64,000 nucleotides of DNA from Verrucomicrobiota bacterium (GCA_023432225.1 JAEYUW010000002.1:372001-436000), one strand, 5' to 3'; positions 7,348-16,141 are shown, numbered from the stretch's first letter. The notes: generated by a model not told the origin, from the letters alone. Numbers and translations are program-made.

Positions 7348-8379
7348 CAGCACGGCCGAAGCGGCGTGGTCGCGCCAGTCGCCGCGGATCTGGACGCATT
7401 GCGGGTGATCCGGCAGGCCGAGGGTGCGGCTTTGCTCGAGGCCGGTGACGAGGTCGACCGCCGCGCGGGCCGCGAGATCGTAGCGCTGCTGAATGCCCGG
7501 CAGCGCGAGCGGGTCGTCGGCTTGCCAGTTCGCGCACCAGACGCGACCGGCGGCGCGCAGCTCACGCAGGCGCGGTGACTCAATTTCGTCCCACATCTCG
7601 CGGCGCAGCAGCAAAACGCCGTCGGGACTATGCGTGCGCAGCCAGCTCGAGAACGAGCGCGCGCCGCGCTGGTCGAGGGCGTAGATCAGGCCGCGGGCGC
7701 GCGCCTCGATCGGGTGGTGCGTCATGAACGCGGCCTTCACGGCGCTGTCGGTGCGCTGGTTGATTTCCTCGGTCAGGACGATGGCGGGAGATTTCACGCC
7801 GGCGGCGGTCATGCGCTGCAGGCATTCGCAGACGGCGTGATAGTGGTCGTGCGCGACGCGGTGCAACTCCACCGGCCAGCGCGCGTGCCCGAGCACGACG
7901 CACGCGAAGTGTTCCCACGCGAGCGCGTAGTCGGCGGCGACGCCTTCGATGCTCGGCGAGAAAATCACGCTCTGGATGCCGCGCGCGCGCAGGATGCCGG
8001 AGAGCCGCGCGCCGGTCAGGCGGTCCTCGTCAGGCCAGAATTCTTCGATGTGGTAGCCGCGGAGCTGCGCGCGTGCGGCGGCGCCGTCGCGCATTTGCAT
8101 GAAGAACCCGTCGGAGCGGGTCGCCGCCCGGCGGCCTTGCATCCAAACGAGCGCGATGCGCCCGGAGGATGGCACGGCGCGGCCGCGGCCGATGTGCGCC
8201 ATCAGGGCGGAGATTTGCGGATCGGGACGGTAGCCGAGTTTCTCACCGATCGCCTGGATGCGTCGGCACGTGGCGGCGGGAATGCTCGGATGATTGCGCA
8301 GAGCGTAGGAAACCGTGGAGACGGCGACGCCGGCGTGGGCGGCGATGTCCTTGATCGTGCAGCGGCGGGGAGACGTCAT
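7342..8379 (-). CDS. LacI-family transcriptional regulator
   Basis: 345 aa. The N-terminal helix-turn-helix and hinge are canonical: CTIKDIAAHAGVAVSTVSYA, then NHPSIPAATCRRIQAIGEKLGYRPD. The rest is a periplasmic-binding-protein-like effector domain (VIFSPSIEGV, CVVLGHARWPVELHRVAHDH). I prefer the start at 8379 because the HTH begins seven residues later and an operator palindrome lies immediately upstream. An ATG at 8442, overlapping the upstream SGNH stop as ATGA, is an alternative adding 21 residues. It probably represses the surrounding polysaccharide genes and itself through the 18-bp palindromes listed here. The effector is probably an oligosaccharide product. Confidence 0.9.
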   Translation of the reverse strand: MTSPRRCTIKDIAAHAGVAVSTVSYALRNHPSIPAATCRRIQAIGEKLGYRPDPQISALMAHIGRGRAVPSSGRIALVWMQGRRAATRSDGFFMQMRDGAAARAQLRGYHIEEFWPDEDRLTGARLSGILRARGIQSVIFSPSIEGVAADYALAWEHFACVVLGHARWPVELHRVAHDHYHAVCECLQRMTAAGVKSPAIVLTEEINQRTDSAVKAAFMTHHPIEARARGLIYALDQRGARSFSSWLRTHSPDGVLLLRREMWDEIESPRLRELRAAGRVWCANWQADDPLALPGIQQRYDLAARAAVDLVTGLEQSRTLGLPDHPQCVQIRGDWRDHAASAVLR

Positions 8380-8380
8380 T

Positions 8381-8398
8381 GGCTGAACGAATTCAGTG
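8381..8398. promoter_or_regulatory. Putative LacI operator O2 at the lacI-type gene start
   Basis: GGCTGAACGAATTCAGTG shares the CTGAA-N4-TTCAG core with O1. It directly abuts the preferred start codon at 8379, which fits autoregulation by blocking the leader. Confidence 0.6.
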
Positions 8399-8438
8399 GC
8401 GGACGCGTCCCGGGGCAATGGCGCAATACGACGTGCAC

Positions 8439-9758
8439 TCATCGGGCGGCGGTATCGACGGTCAGCAGGCCGCTGAGCGTGAGGCGTTGCGGCGCGAAGG
8501 CGTCGGCCGGTTCAAGCGATTTGCCCGCGCGGGCCTTGATGGCGGCCTTGTCGAGTGGTGTCGCGCTCAGCTCGATGCGGACGCGGTGGTGGCCGGACGG
8601 GAGTTCGCGCGGGAAGAACCATTTCGTCTGTCGGCAGAACGTCGGCGTGACGTAGGCATCGAAGAACGTCGCGCGCTCCGGCGGCAGGTCGTCGATCGTC
8701 ACGACGAACTCGCCGCTGTCGGGTGCGGCGATGCCGAGGACGCCGAAGCGCGTGCCGGTGAACTCGAATTCGAGCGCGGTGCCGGGAGCGGAGGCGCGCC
8801 ACGTAGGCGGGAGCATCGCTTTGGTGACGCCGCGGAGGTTCGCATCGTCGGGAGCGACGGGAATCCATTCGCCGCGGAATATCGTGGAATCGAGTTCGTG
8901 CAGCGCGGCGCGTTCCCAGTTGTCGGCGTGGAGCGGGCTCAGGAGTGGGCGGCTGGGGCTCCGGCTGGCGAGGAAATCCGGCAAGGCCGCGGCGAGTTGC
9001 TCGAAATAGATGCGGTGGCCGGTGGCGGTCGGATGCACGCCGTCGAGCGAGAACGCGCGATCGCCGTCCGCTGCGGAGCCTTTGAAAACCAATTCGCCGG
9101 CCGCCACGCGGCGCGCGACCTCGACGCCGAAATGTAGCGACGGGATGCCGTAGTGCTCCGCGACGCGTTCCATCGCCGCGGCAGCGGCAGGGACGCGCCC
9201 GGCGGAAAATTGCTTATTAAGCAATTTTCCCTCTGGAACGCTGCCAGTTCCCGGCAGCAGGTCGGCGAGTCCGGGCGTCGAGATCGTGTAAACGAAGCAG
9301 AGGTCGGCGGCGGGGTTCGCGGCCTTCACTTGGCGGACGATGCCTTCGATGGTGCGCTCGATCTGCGCGGGCGGAGTCGAGGCGTCGTTCACCGCGAATT
9401 CCACGAAGACGATGTCCGGATGGTGGCGCAGGACGTCGTGGCCAACACGGCAGGCGCCGAGATCGGAGCCGGTGCCGGGCAGGCCGGCGTTGATTTCGGT
9501 GAGCTTCGTGTGCGGGAGGAGTTCGCGCAGCCGCGTCATCGTGAGCGGGCGCCAGCCGTCGGCGGCGGTGATGCTGCCACCAAGGAAGGCGACGCGGAGT
9601 TCGTGCTCCGCTGCCGCCCGCGAGCGTGCATGCGACCAGCCATCGCGCACGTGAAGGGCATCGAGAGCAAGCACACCGGTGGTCTCCCCGTTTGCTAACA
9701 GCGTTAGCGGAAGCGCACAGACGATGGCCCAGCTCAGAAGTGAAACGATACGGCGCAT
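8439..9758 (-). CDS. Secreted SGNH/GDSL hydrolase (carbohydrate esterase-like)
   Basis: 439 aa, signal peptide at residues 1-22 (MRRIVSLLSWAIVCALPLTL). SGNH blocks are visible: block I FLGGSITAADGW with Ser62, the NAGLPGTGSDLG glycine block, FVEFAVND with the Asn, and DGVHPTATGH with the Asp/His pair. A C-terminal region of about 150 residues (FEFTGTRFGVLGIAAPDSGE, then HHRVRIELS) looks like a beta-sandwich accessory domain. It is probably a deacetylase acting on a decorated polysaccharide. An in-frame AT-rich palindrome (9205-9229) adds KLLNKQF within a loop. The stop overlaps a possible LacI start. It lies in a minus-strand row after the GH2 and FAD genes. Confidence 0.8.
   Translation of the reverse strand: MRRIVSLLSWAIVCALPLTLLANGETTGVLALDALHVRDGWSHARSRAAAEHELRVAFLGGSITAADGWRPLTMTRLRELLPHTKLTEINAGLPGTGSDLGACRVGHDVLRHHPDIVFVEFAVNDASTPPAQIERTIEGIVRQVKAANPAADLCFVYTISTPGLADLLPGTGSVPEGKLLNKQFSAGRVPAAAAAMERVAEHYGIPSLHFGVEVARRVAAGELVFKGSAADGDRAFSLDGVHPTATGHRIYFEQLAAALPDFLASRSPSRPLLSPLHADNWERAALHELDSTIFRGEWIPVAPDDANLRGVTKAMLPPTWRASAPGTALEFEFTGTRFGVLGIAAPDSGEFVVTIDDLPPERATFFDAYVTPTFCRQTKWFFPRELPSGHHRVRIELSATPLDKAAIKARAGKSLEPADAFAPQRLTLSGLLTVDTAAR
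9205..9229. repeat. AT-rich palindrome inserted in frame in the SGNH gene
   Basis: Perfect 12-bp arms (GAAAATTGCTTA and TAAGCAATTTTC) around one base, in an otherwise GC-rich coding region. It encodes part of EGKLLNKQFSAG, a loop absent from the flanking SGNH logic. Confidence 0.7.
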
Positions 9759-9782
9759 GATTGGCAGGGGCACGGAGAGGCG

Positions 9783-9842
9783 GGTGGAACGCGTTGACCT
9801 CAACGCGTTCGATCGAGCGCGTTGGGGTCAACGTGCTCCACC
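9783..9842. repeat. GTTGACCTCAACGCG paired repeat, copy 1
   Basis: Two arms, GGTGGAACGCGTTGACCTCA and its inverted partner ending TCAACGTGCTCCACC, flank a short spacer. Each arm also contains its own GCGTTGA-TCAACGC hairpin. It lies between the SGNH and FAD genes and encodes the last residues of the FAD protein. Confidence 0.85.
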
Positions 9843-11671
9843 AGTTGCTTGTCTGATGTTTGATCGGTCGCGCGCGGGCCGTAGGCGCGAACTTCGAACA
9901 CGCGGGCGTGCGGGAGCCCGTTGGTCGCGTGCACGGCGATGCGCAGGCGGCTCGCGGTGATCGGACGATCGAGACGATGGACGCGTTTGCGCAGGTAGTT
10001 ATCTTTCACGGTCACGACGACGGCGCCGTCGAGCAGGACATCGTAGTCGCGCACGAGTTCCGGCTGCGCGCCGCGGATGATCTTGCGCGTGGTGGCGTCG
10101 CTGGCGCTCAGCGTCAGCTCGCGTTGGAAGCCGGAGTCGAATGTCAGGTGCACCTCGGCGATTTCCTGCGGCGTGTCCCAGGTCAGCTCGAGCCAGGCGG
10201 GCAAGGTGGCGGATTCCCAGCGGTGGCTGTGGCCGTCGGCCCAGTTGCCGAAGGTGGGCAAGAATTCGCGGGTGGCGCCATCGAGCACGGAAGCGGCCGG
10301 ACCGGTCGGAGAAACGGTGGATGCGCTCACACGTGTGCGAAGGGCGAGGTCGGCGGCATCATTGCCGCGAAGTCCCGGCAGAAACGCGTCGTCGCGCAGC
10401 AGCCGTTGCTGGAGCGCGGCGAGGGTCGCTCCGGAAAAATGCGGCGCGACCGAGCGCGGCGCGGCGGGCGCGGCGAGCGCGGCGGCGGTGCCGATGGCCT
10501 GGCCCATGACGGCGCAAGTGGCCATCACGCGCGTGCTGGCGAAGGCGACGTGCGTCGCGCTGATGTTGCGGCCGGCGAAGAGGAGATTGCCGATGTTGCG
10601 CGAGCAGAGTGCGCGCAGCGGGATCGGGTAAAGGTGCTTCAGGTGCACGTGACGGCACGGCGCCTCGTCGATGGCGTCGATGCCGCTGGGCGGGTGCAGG
10701 TCGAGTGGCCAGCCGCCGTAGGCCACGGCGTCGGGAAATTCGCGCGCGGACTCGAGGTCCTGCTGCGTGAGCACGTGGTGACCGATGAAGCGGCGCGACT
10801 CGCGTTTGCCGGGAACGGCACCGACCCAGTCGAGCGTCCAGTGGGCGGAGTCCGGGTGGTCGCCGGAATTTTTCACGTAGTCCCAAATCCCGAGCGCGAT
10901 GCGCAGCAACTCGTGGCGGATCGTGGCGTTGTCTTTCAGCGTGTCGAGCTGGCCGCCCCATTCGGCCCACCAGTAGCCGTATTCGTAGCCGTCGAACGGG
11001 CGGAGGCGGAACTCGTGTTTCTGAAACTTGCGCACCCACGCCGGCGCGCGAAACGGCTGCGGCTCCGCGTGGCGTCGCGCGGTGAACATGATCGAACTGC
11101 CGAGCGTCTGCCGGTCGGCGGCGTCGAGCGCGAGAGATTCGCCGTAGTCGTTCTTCGCCTCGCGTCCGACCGTGAAGAAAGCGCCCGCTTCCGCGCCGAG
11201 GCGACCGTCGCCCGAGCAGTCGGCGAAGACGGGCGCGTGGATGCGGAATTCATCCTCGGTCGAGTGACGCACCGCATTGAGCGAAATGATGCGGCGCGTG
11301 CCGTCGCCATTGTCCGCGGTGGCGCACCCGGTGCAGATCGTGTCGAGGAGCAGCGTGATGTTCGGCTCGGCGGTGACCTTCTCGTAGAGCAGCAAATCCC
11401 ACTGCGAGTAGGAGCGATGCGGGTTGCGGTAGGCGTCCTCGAGGCGGAACTCCTCGATGAGGCCGGACTCGCGCGCGCCTGGGCGGCGGCCGTGGACGTC
11501 GGCGCCGACGACGTGCATGCGGACTTCGCTGGAGGCGTTGCCGCCGAGCACGGAGCGGTCCTGGACGAGGACGACTTTGGCGCCATTGCGGGCGGCGGCG
11601 ATCGCGGCGCAGACGCCGGAGAGCCCGCCGCCTACGACGACGAAGTCGGTGGAAAGTTCGTGAGGGGTCAT
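9800..11671 (-). CDS. FAD-dependent oxidoreductase (FAD_oxidored family) with C-terminal sugar-binding-like domain
   Basis: 623 aa. It starts with a Rossmann FAD-binding motif, DFVVVGGGLSGVCAAIAAA (Gly14-Gly19), followed by RSVLGGNASSEVRMHVVGAD, the hallmark of the FAD_oxidored proteins common in Verrucomicrobia/Planctomycetes polysaccharide loci. A later NIGNLLFAGRNISATHVAFA block is the second FAD contact. The last ~140 residues (LPAWLELTWDTPQEIAEVHL, then SRLRIAVHATNG) look like an F5/8-type (discoidin) beta-sandwich. No signal peptide is visible from this start. The final residues (HVDPNALDRTR) come from the intergenic repeat, so the original stop has been replaced. Probable role: oxidation of a sugar or derivative; substrate unknown. 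Confidence 0.8.
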   Translation of the reverse strand: MTPHELSTDFVVVGGGLSGVCAAIAAARNGAKVVLVQDRSVLGGNASSEVRMHVVGADVHGRRPGARESGLIEEFRLEDAYRNPHRSYSQWDLLLYEKVTAEPNITLLLDTICTGCATADNGDGTRRIISLNAVRHSTEDEFRIHAPVFADCSGDGRLGAEAGAFFTVGREAKNDYGESLALDAADRQTLGSSIMFTARRHAEPQPFRAPAWVRKFQKHEFRLRPFDGYEYGYWWAEWGGQLDTLKDNATIRHELLRIALGIWDYVKNSGDHPDSAHWTLDWVGAVPGKRESRRFIGHHVLTQQDLESAREFPDAVAYGGWPLDLHPPSGIDAIDEAPCRHVHLKHLYPIPLRALCSRNIGNLLFAGRNISATHVAFASTRVMATCAVMGQAIGTAAALAAPAAPRSVAPHFSGATLAALQQRLLRDDAFLPGLRGNDAADLALRTRVSASTVSPTGPAASVLDGATREFLPTFGNWADGHSHRWESATLPAWLELTWDTPQEIAEVHLTFDSGFQRELTLSASDATTRKIIRGAQPELVRDYDVLLDGAVVVTVKDNYLRKRVHRLDRPITASRLRIAVHATNGLPHARVFEVRAYGPRATDQTSDKQLVEHVDPNALDRTR

Positions 11672-11754
11672 CGGACGAGGGAAGAGGGAAAGTGAGAGTG
11701 AAAGGGGAAGCGTGCGCCGCACGTCGCGTGGTCAGCGGGAGCCGTGCGAGCGGA

Positions 11755-11829
11755 GGTGGAGCGCGTTGACCTCAACGCGCTTTTTGCGAACGGGCGTCGA
11801 GCAGCGCGTTGGGGTCAACGCGCTCCACC
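11755..11829. repeat. GTTGACCTCAACGCG paired repeat, copy 2
   Basis: GGTGGAGCGCGTTGACCTCA and the inverted partner GGGGTCAACGCGCTCCACC around a 25-bp spacer, in the gap between the FAD and GH2 genes. Confidence 0.85.
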
Positions 11830-11881
11830 TGGGCGGCGATGGCTTCGTCGATGCGGTGAGTTTCGATGGCATGGCTGCGGT

Positions 11882-14518
11882 TCAGGGCACGGCTGGACGC
11901 GGCGTGGCGGGAGCGGCGGTCAGCGTGAGTTTCGCGGGCGGGCGTCCGGGCGCGCGGGCGGTGAGGATGATCGGGCCGGACGCTTTCGTGCTCTGCACGA
12001 TGACTTGCGCGTAGCCGTTGAAGAGGCTGCGGCGGCTGCCCTTGTCGGGTTCGTGGCACGACGGGTCGCCGTTGCCGACGCCGATGATGCGGCCCGGACC
12101 CGAAAGCTCGAACTCGACGGCGTCGCTCGCGGTCGGGACGAAGCGGCCTTCGCTGTCGCGGGCCGACACGGTGATCAGCGCGCAATCCTCGCCGTCGGCG
12201 CGAAGCGAGGCGCGGTCCGGCGTGAGAACGATCTCGGCCGACGGGCCGGTGGTTTCGACCTTCGCGGAGCTGACGCGCTGGCCCGCGCGGTAGCCTTCGG
12301 CGCGCAGCGTGCCGGCTTGATAAACGACGGGCCACTCGACAAAGCCGCCGCGCGGAACGCTTTTGCGACCGAGGCTCTGGTCGTTGAGGAAGAGTTCGAC
12401 TTCGTCGGCGTTGCTGTAGGCGCGGACGGTGATCGGCTCCTTGTCGCGCACGGCCCAGTTCCAGTGAGGGAGGAGGTGGAGCACGTCGCGGCCGGACCAC
12501 CACGCTTGGAGGAAATAGAAACTGTCCTTGGCGAAGCCGCAGGTGTCCATGACGCCGAATTGGCAGTTGATCGCGGGCCAGTCGTAGGGCCATTGCTCGC
12601 CGCGCCAGTCGAAGGCGGCCCACATCAACACGCCGGCGACCCACGGGCGCGCCTCGAAGTAGGGCAGCCATTGCTCGTTGCGCGAGCCCCACGGCGGAAC
12701 CTTGTTCGCGTAGCCGGTCACGTAGGCGCGGACGCGATCTTCGATGTAGATCCCGCGCGTGGAAACGGCCGACGACTCTTCGCTGCTGATCGCGGGGATG
12801 TGCGGGTGATCCGCGTGGAATTTATCAACGTCGCCGAGTTTCAGGTAATTGAACCCCATCACGTCGACGATGTGCGAGAACCCTTTCCCCCAGTCGGCGT
12901 TCATCGGCATCATGGTTTGGCGTGTGGGGTCGAGTTGTTTGACGAGGGTCTGGATGGTGCGCGCGATCGGTTCGCCCCACGGCTCGCCTTGCATGCGGTC
13001 GCGAAACTCCTCGTTGCCGAGCGACCAGAGGACGACGCTCGGGTGATTGCGGTCGCGGCGGATGAGTCGCTCGACTTGGCTGAGCGTTTCGGGCGTGTCG
13101 TCGAAGCGACGGTTCTCGTCGACGACGAGCATGCCGAGGCGATCGCACGCTTCGAGGATCGCGGGCGAGTGCGGGTGGTGCGCGGTGCGGTAGGTGTTCG
13201 CGCCCATTTCCTTCAAGCGGCGGATGCGGAACTCCTGCACGGCATCGGGCACGGCGGAGCCGACGCCGGCGTGATCTTGGTGCACGCCGGTGCCGCGGAT
13301 GACGTATTTCTTGCCGTTGAGCAAAAAGCCCTGCGTGGAATCGAAGCGGATCGTGCGGATGCCAAAGGTGGTTTCGTGGAGGTCGGGGGCGGAGGGGAGG
13401 TCGCGGGGGGATGAGACGGATGGGGCCAATGGGACGGATGGGACTGATGTGACCGCGGCGACGGGGCGGACCTCGGAGATCAGGCGATAGAGATGCGGTG
13501 TTTCGGGTGACCAAAGTTGAGGAGCGGCGATCGGTAGTGCTGGGGTGACCGTGGTCTCGCTGTTGGCGGCGATCTCGAACGCGGGCGTGGCGGTCTCGGC
13601 GACCGTGCGGCCCGCTGGATCGATCACACGCGAGACGAGCACGCCGCGGGCGGGCTGCGCGCCGTCGTTGCGCACGGTGGTTTGTGCGTGGACCGTGGCG
13701 GTGCCGTCGGGTGCGAGCGTAGTGGATACGAACGTGCCCCAGTGGGCGACGTGCAGCGCGGGCGTCTTCACCAGCCACACGTGGCGGTAGATGCCAGCAC
13801 CCTCGTAATACCAGCCCTCGGTCCGCGACGCGTCCACGCGAACGACGAGCGTGTTTTTGCCGCCGTAGTTGGCGAAGGGCGCGAGATCGACTTTGAAGCT
13901 GCTGAAGCCACTCACGTGACGCGTGAGGCAGCGGCCGTTGAACCACACGAGGCAGTTGCGATACACGCCGTCGAACTCGACCCAGAGCGCGCCGCCGCGG
14001 TCGTTCGCGGGTAGATCGAAGCTGCGGCGATACCAACCGATCGTGTTGCCGGTGACGCCACCGAGCGCCTGCGCGCTCTGGCCCATCTCCAGCGCTTCCC
14101 AGGAGTTCTGGGCGCCGACGCCGGCGCCCATGTTCTTGTAGCCGTGATTGCGCAGCGCCTTCGGATTGAAGGGCAACTCGACGGCCCAGTCGTGCGGCAC
14201 GTCGAGCGAGCGCCACGAGCGATCGTCGAAGTCCGGTTGCGCAAACGCGACGGGGGGCGCGGCATTAATGTCGGCGGGAGTGCGGCGCAGCGGCGCGAGC
14301 TTCGGCTCCTCCTCCAGGTGGGCGCGGCCAGTGCGCTCGAGGGCGTCGACTTCCGGGTAGGCGAAGATCGCGGGATCGAGTCCGGCGGGATCGCCGAGGT
14401 GAAACTTCCAACCGAAATCGAGCAGGAGGCGTTCGCGGGCGGCAAAACTCGTCGCGACGACGCCGAGGGAGACAACGAAAGCGAAGGCGCGGAGAAACGA
14501 CCGCGGACGGGGTGGCAT
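11882..14518 (-). CDS. Secreted GH2 family beta-galactosidase-like enzyme
   Basis: 878 aa, signal peptide 1-27. Order: sugar-binding jelly roll (WRSLDVPHDWAVELPF, GWYRRSFDLP), Ig-like domain, TIM barrel, DUF4982-like domain (YSNADEVELFLNDQSLG), and a final Ig-like domain (IVLTPDRASLRADGEDCALI). Catalytic acid/base is Glu503 in WSLGNEEFRD; the nucleophile candidate is Glu580 or Glu581 in ISSEESS. The substrate-contact GTGVHQDHAGVG and TYRTAHHPHSP motifs are present. These features fit large secreted GH2 beta-galactosidases. In-frame GGGACGGATGGGACTGATG-type repeats (13410-13453) lengthen a loop with a VTSVPSVPLAPSVSS stretch. The operator O3 lies 45 bp upstream, so it is a likely LacI target. 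Confidence 0.88.
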   Translation of the reverse strand: MPPRPRSFLRAFAFVVSLGVVATSFAARERLLLDFGWKFHLGDPAGLDPAIFAYPEVDALERTGRAHLEEEPKLAPLRRTPADINAAPPVAFAQPDFDDRSWRSLDVPHDWAVELPFNPKALRNHGYKNMGAGVGAQNSWEALEMGQSAQALGGVTGNTIGWYRRSFDLPANDRGGALWVEFDGVYRNCLVWFNGRCLTRHVSGFSSFKVDLAPFANYGGKNTLVVRVDASRTEGWYYEGAGIYRHVWLVKTPALHVAHWGTFVSTTLAPDGTATVHAQTTVRNDGAQPARGVLVSRVIDPAGRTVAETATPAFEIAANSETTVTPALPIAAPQLWSPETPHLYRLISEVRPVAAVTSVPSVPLAPSVSSPRDLPSAPDLHETTFGIRTIRFDSTQGFLLNGKKYVIRGTGVHQDHAGVGSAVPDAVQEFRIRRLKEMGANTYRTAHHPHSPAILEACDRLGMLVVDENRRFDDTPETLSQVERLIRRDRNHPSVVLWSLGNEEFRDRMQGEPWGEPIARTIQTLVKQLDPTRQTMMPMNADWGKGFSHIVDVMGFNYLKLGDVDKFHADHPHIPAISSEESSAVSTRGIYIEDRVRAYVTGYANKVPPWGSRNEQWLPYFEARPWVAGVLMWAAFDWRGEQWPYDWPAINCQFGVMDTCGFAKDSFYFLQAWWSGRDVLHLLPHWNWAVRDKEPITVRAYSNADEVELFLNDQSLGRKSVPRGGFVEWPVVYQAGTLRAEGYRAGQRVSSAKVETTGPSAEIVLTPDRASLRADGEDCALITVSARDSEGRFVPTASDAVEFELSGPGRIIGVGNGDPSCHEPDKGSRRSLFNGYAQVIVQSTKASGPIILTARAPGRPPAKLTLTAAPATPRPAVP
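13410..13453. repeat. In-frame direct repeat array inside the GH2 gene
   Basis: Degenerate units of the type GATGGGACGGATGGGACTG repeat about four times and encode a Ser/Val/Pro-rich loop (SVPSVPLAPSV). Confidence 0.6.
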
Positions 14519-14562
14519 GTCCGCACTTTCGCGCGGGGTAAAATACAGCGCGAATCGCGCCG

Positions 14563-14580
14563 CACTGAAATCGCTCAGTG
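14563..14580. promoter_or_regulatory. Putative LacI operator O3 upstream of GH2
   Basis: CACTGAAATCGCTCAGTG, an 18-bp palindrome with 6-bp arms. It overlaps the stop of the upstream esterase gene and precedes the GH2 start by 45 bp, the same arrangement as O1. Confidence 0.7.
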
Positions 14581-16065
14581 AAGCGGCAGCCAGCCCAACG
14601 CCGTGAGGAATGCAGTCGCATCGGCCAGCGTTCGGCTGCGGCCGGGCTCGCCGCCGTCACGGTAGGCGTAGATCGGGTGCTTGCCGTCGGGATAGACGAT
14701 CACCTGGCAGTCGCGGTGCGCGGCGCGCGCGGCGGTTTCGAACGCGCGCAGCGTCGCCAACGGCGTGGCGCTGTCGGCGTCGCCCATCAGGATCAGCGTC
14801 GGCGGCAGGCGCTCGGGCGCGGCGCGAACGAGGGCGAGGGGCGAGAGTTCCGCGAAGCGCTCGCCGAACAGGGTGTGGCCGTAGCCGGCCGGGCTCGTGT
14901 CGAGGACGGGATACCAGAGTAACAGCGCGTCCGGGCGCGGCGAAACGGTCGAGTCGTCAGACGCCTCGTCAGGCCCGTTCGCGAGCGCGGTGATCGCGGC
15001 GAGCTGTCCGCCGGCGGAGGCGCCGGCGGCGGCAATGCAGGCGGGATCGATGCCGAGTTCGCGCGCGTGGGCGCGCACCCAGCGGATGGCGGACCGGGCA
15101 TCGGCGGCGCTGTCGAACGGCGTCGCATCGTGGGCGGAGGCGATGCGATAGTCGGCGCTGATCGCGATGAAACCGCGGTCGGCGAGCGCGGCGCACTCGG
15201 GATAGAATTGGATCGGCGTGCCGTGCGTCCAACCGCCACCGTAGAAAAACACGATCGCGGGACGCGGACGCGGCGCGACGGACGGCTTCGCCTGCGGTGA
15301 CGAGAAAACGTGCAACTGCAGCTCCGTGTCGCCGACACGTTTGTAGGTGACACGCTGCGGGGCGAATTCGCGGGCGGGCTTCGGCAACACTTCTTGCAGT
15401 GCTTGAAACCACCGCTTTGCCATTTTCTCCGCGCCGCGGGCGTTCGGGTGGACTTTGTCGGCGACCGTGTCGGTTTCCCAATCGAAGCCGCTCGCCTGAT
15501 CGACGAGCACGACTCGCGCGTCGGGTCGATCCAGCCGGTGGGCGAGGGTGGCGAGCGCGGCGTTGAGCTCGGGCAGATAGGCGTATTTCGGGAGCTTCCC
15601 GGCGGGAATAACCTGCGCGAGCAGCACGGTGACGCGCGGGTTCACTTCCCGGAACGACGCGATCAGTTTCTCGGTCGCCGCGACGATGCCCGGCACGGGC
15701 TGCTCTTCGACGAAATGATTGTGCCCGCTGTGCAGCAGCACGAAGTCGGCGGGGTGCGCGCGAAAATGCTCGGGGACGGTGGTGGCGAGGAATTCCGTGT
15801 TCTTGCCGCCGTAGCCTTCGTGCGCCAGCGGACCGACACGGGTCGAGCTGGTTTGCGTGCCGACGAATTCCACGACGTAGCCCGCGGCGAACAGTTTTTC
15901 CCAGAGCGGATACCGGTAGCAGGAAAAGAAGTCGGCGCCGGCGGTGATGGAGTCGCCGACGGCCATGAGGCGCACCGGCTCGGCGCGCGTGGGGAGGGCG
16001 GCGGCAAAAAAGGCGAGCGCGGAGAGAAACCCGCGACTGAACGAAGAGCGTGAAAGGGGAGGCAT
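14575..16065 (-). CDS. Bifunctional secreted esterase: SGNH hydrolase fused to alpha/beta hydrolase
   Basis: 496 aa, signal peptide 1-28. The N-terminal half is an SGNH hydrolase: LMAVGDSITAGAD with Ser39, the HSGHNHF block and DKVHPNARGAE with the Asp/His pair. The C-terminal half is an alpha/beta hydrolase of the BD-FAE/acetyl-xylan-esterase type: VFFYGGGWTHGTPIQFYPEC oxyanion region, GASAGGQ with nucleophile Ser350, and catalytic candidates GDADSATP (Asp) and DGKHPIY (His). Both active sites look intact. Two esterase folds in one chain suggest removal of acetyl or acyl groups at two kinds of position on one polysaccharide. It is divergent from the TBDR at 16339 and shares the operator-bearing region. 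Confidence 0.85.
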   Translation of the reverse strand: MPPLSRSSFSRGFLSALAFFAAALPTRAEPVRLMAVGDSITAGADFFSCYRYPLWEKLFAAGYVVEFVGTQTSSTRVGPLAHEGYGGKNTEFLATTVPEHFRAHPADFVLLHSGHNHFVEEQPVPGIVAATEKLIASFREVNPRVTVLLAQVIPAGKLPKYAYLPELNAALATLAHRLDRPDARVVLVDQASGFDWETDTVADKVHPNARGAEKMAKRWFQALQEVLPKPAREFAPQRVTYKRVGDTELQLHVFSSPQAKPSVAPRPRPAIVFFYGGGWTHGTPIQFYPECAALADRGFIAISADYRIASAHDATPFDSAADARSAIRWVRAHARELGIDPACIAAAGASAGGQLAAITALANGPDEASDDSTVSPRPDALLLWYPVLDTSPAGYGHTLFGERFAELSPLALVRAAPERLPPTLILMGDADSATPLATLRAFETAARAAHRDCQVIVYPDGKHPIYAYRDGGEPGRSRTLADATAFLTALGWLPLH

Positions 16066-16107
16066 GACAGCAGCGTTCGCGCGAGTGCGCGGCGCACTGT
16101 GAAGCGA

Positions 16108-16125
16108 CGTCGAAACCGCTCAGGG
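16108..16125. promoter_or_regulatory. Degenerate LacI operator O4b
   Basis: CGTCGAAACCGCTCAGGG matches O3 at 13 of 18 positions and keeps the GAAAnCGCTCAG core. It lies exactly 34 bp from O4 in the divergent promoter region, so it could be a second, weaker repressor site. Confidence 0.4.
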
Positions 16126-16141
16126 CCGCAAGCCCGCGCGG

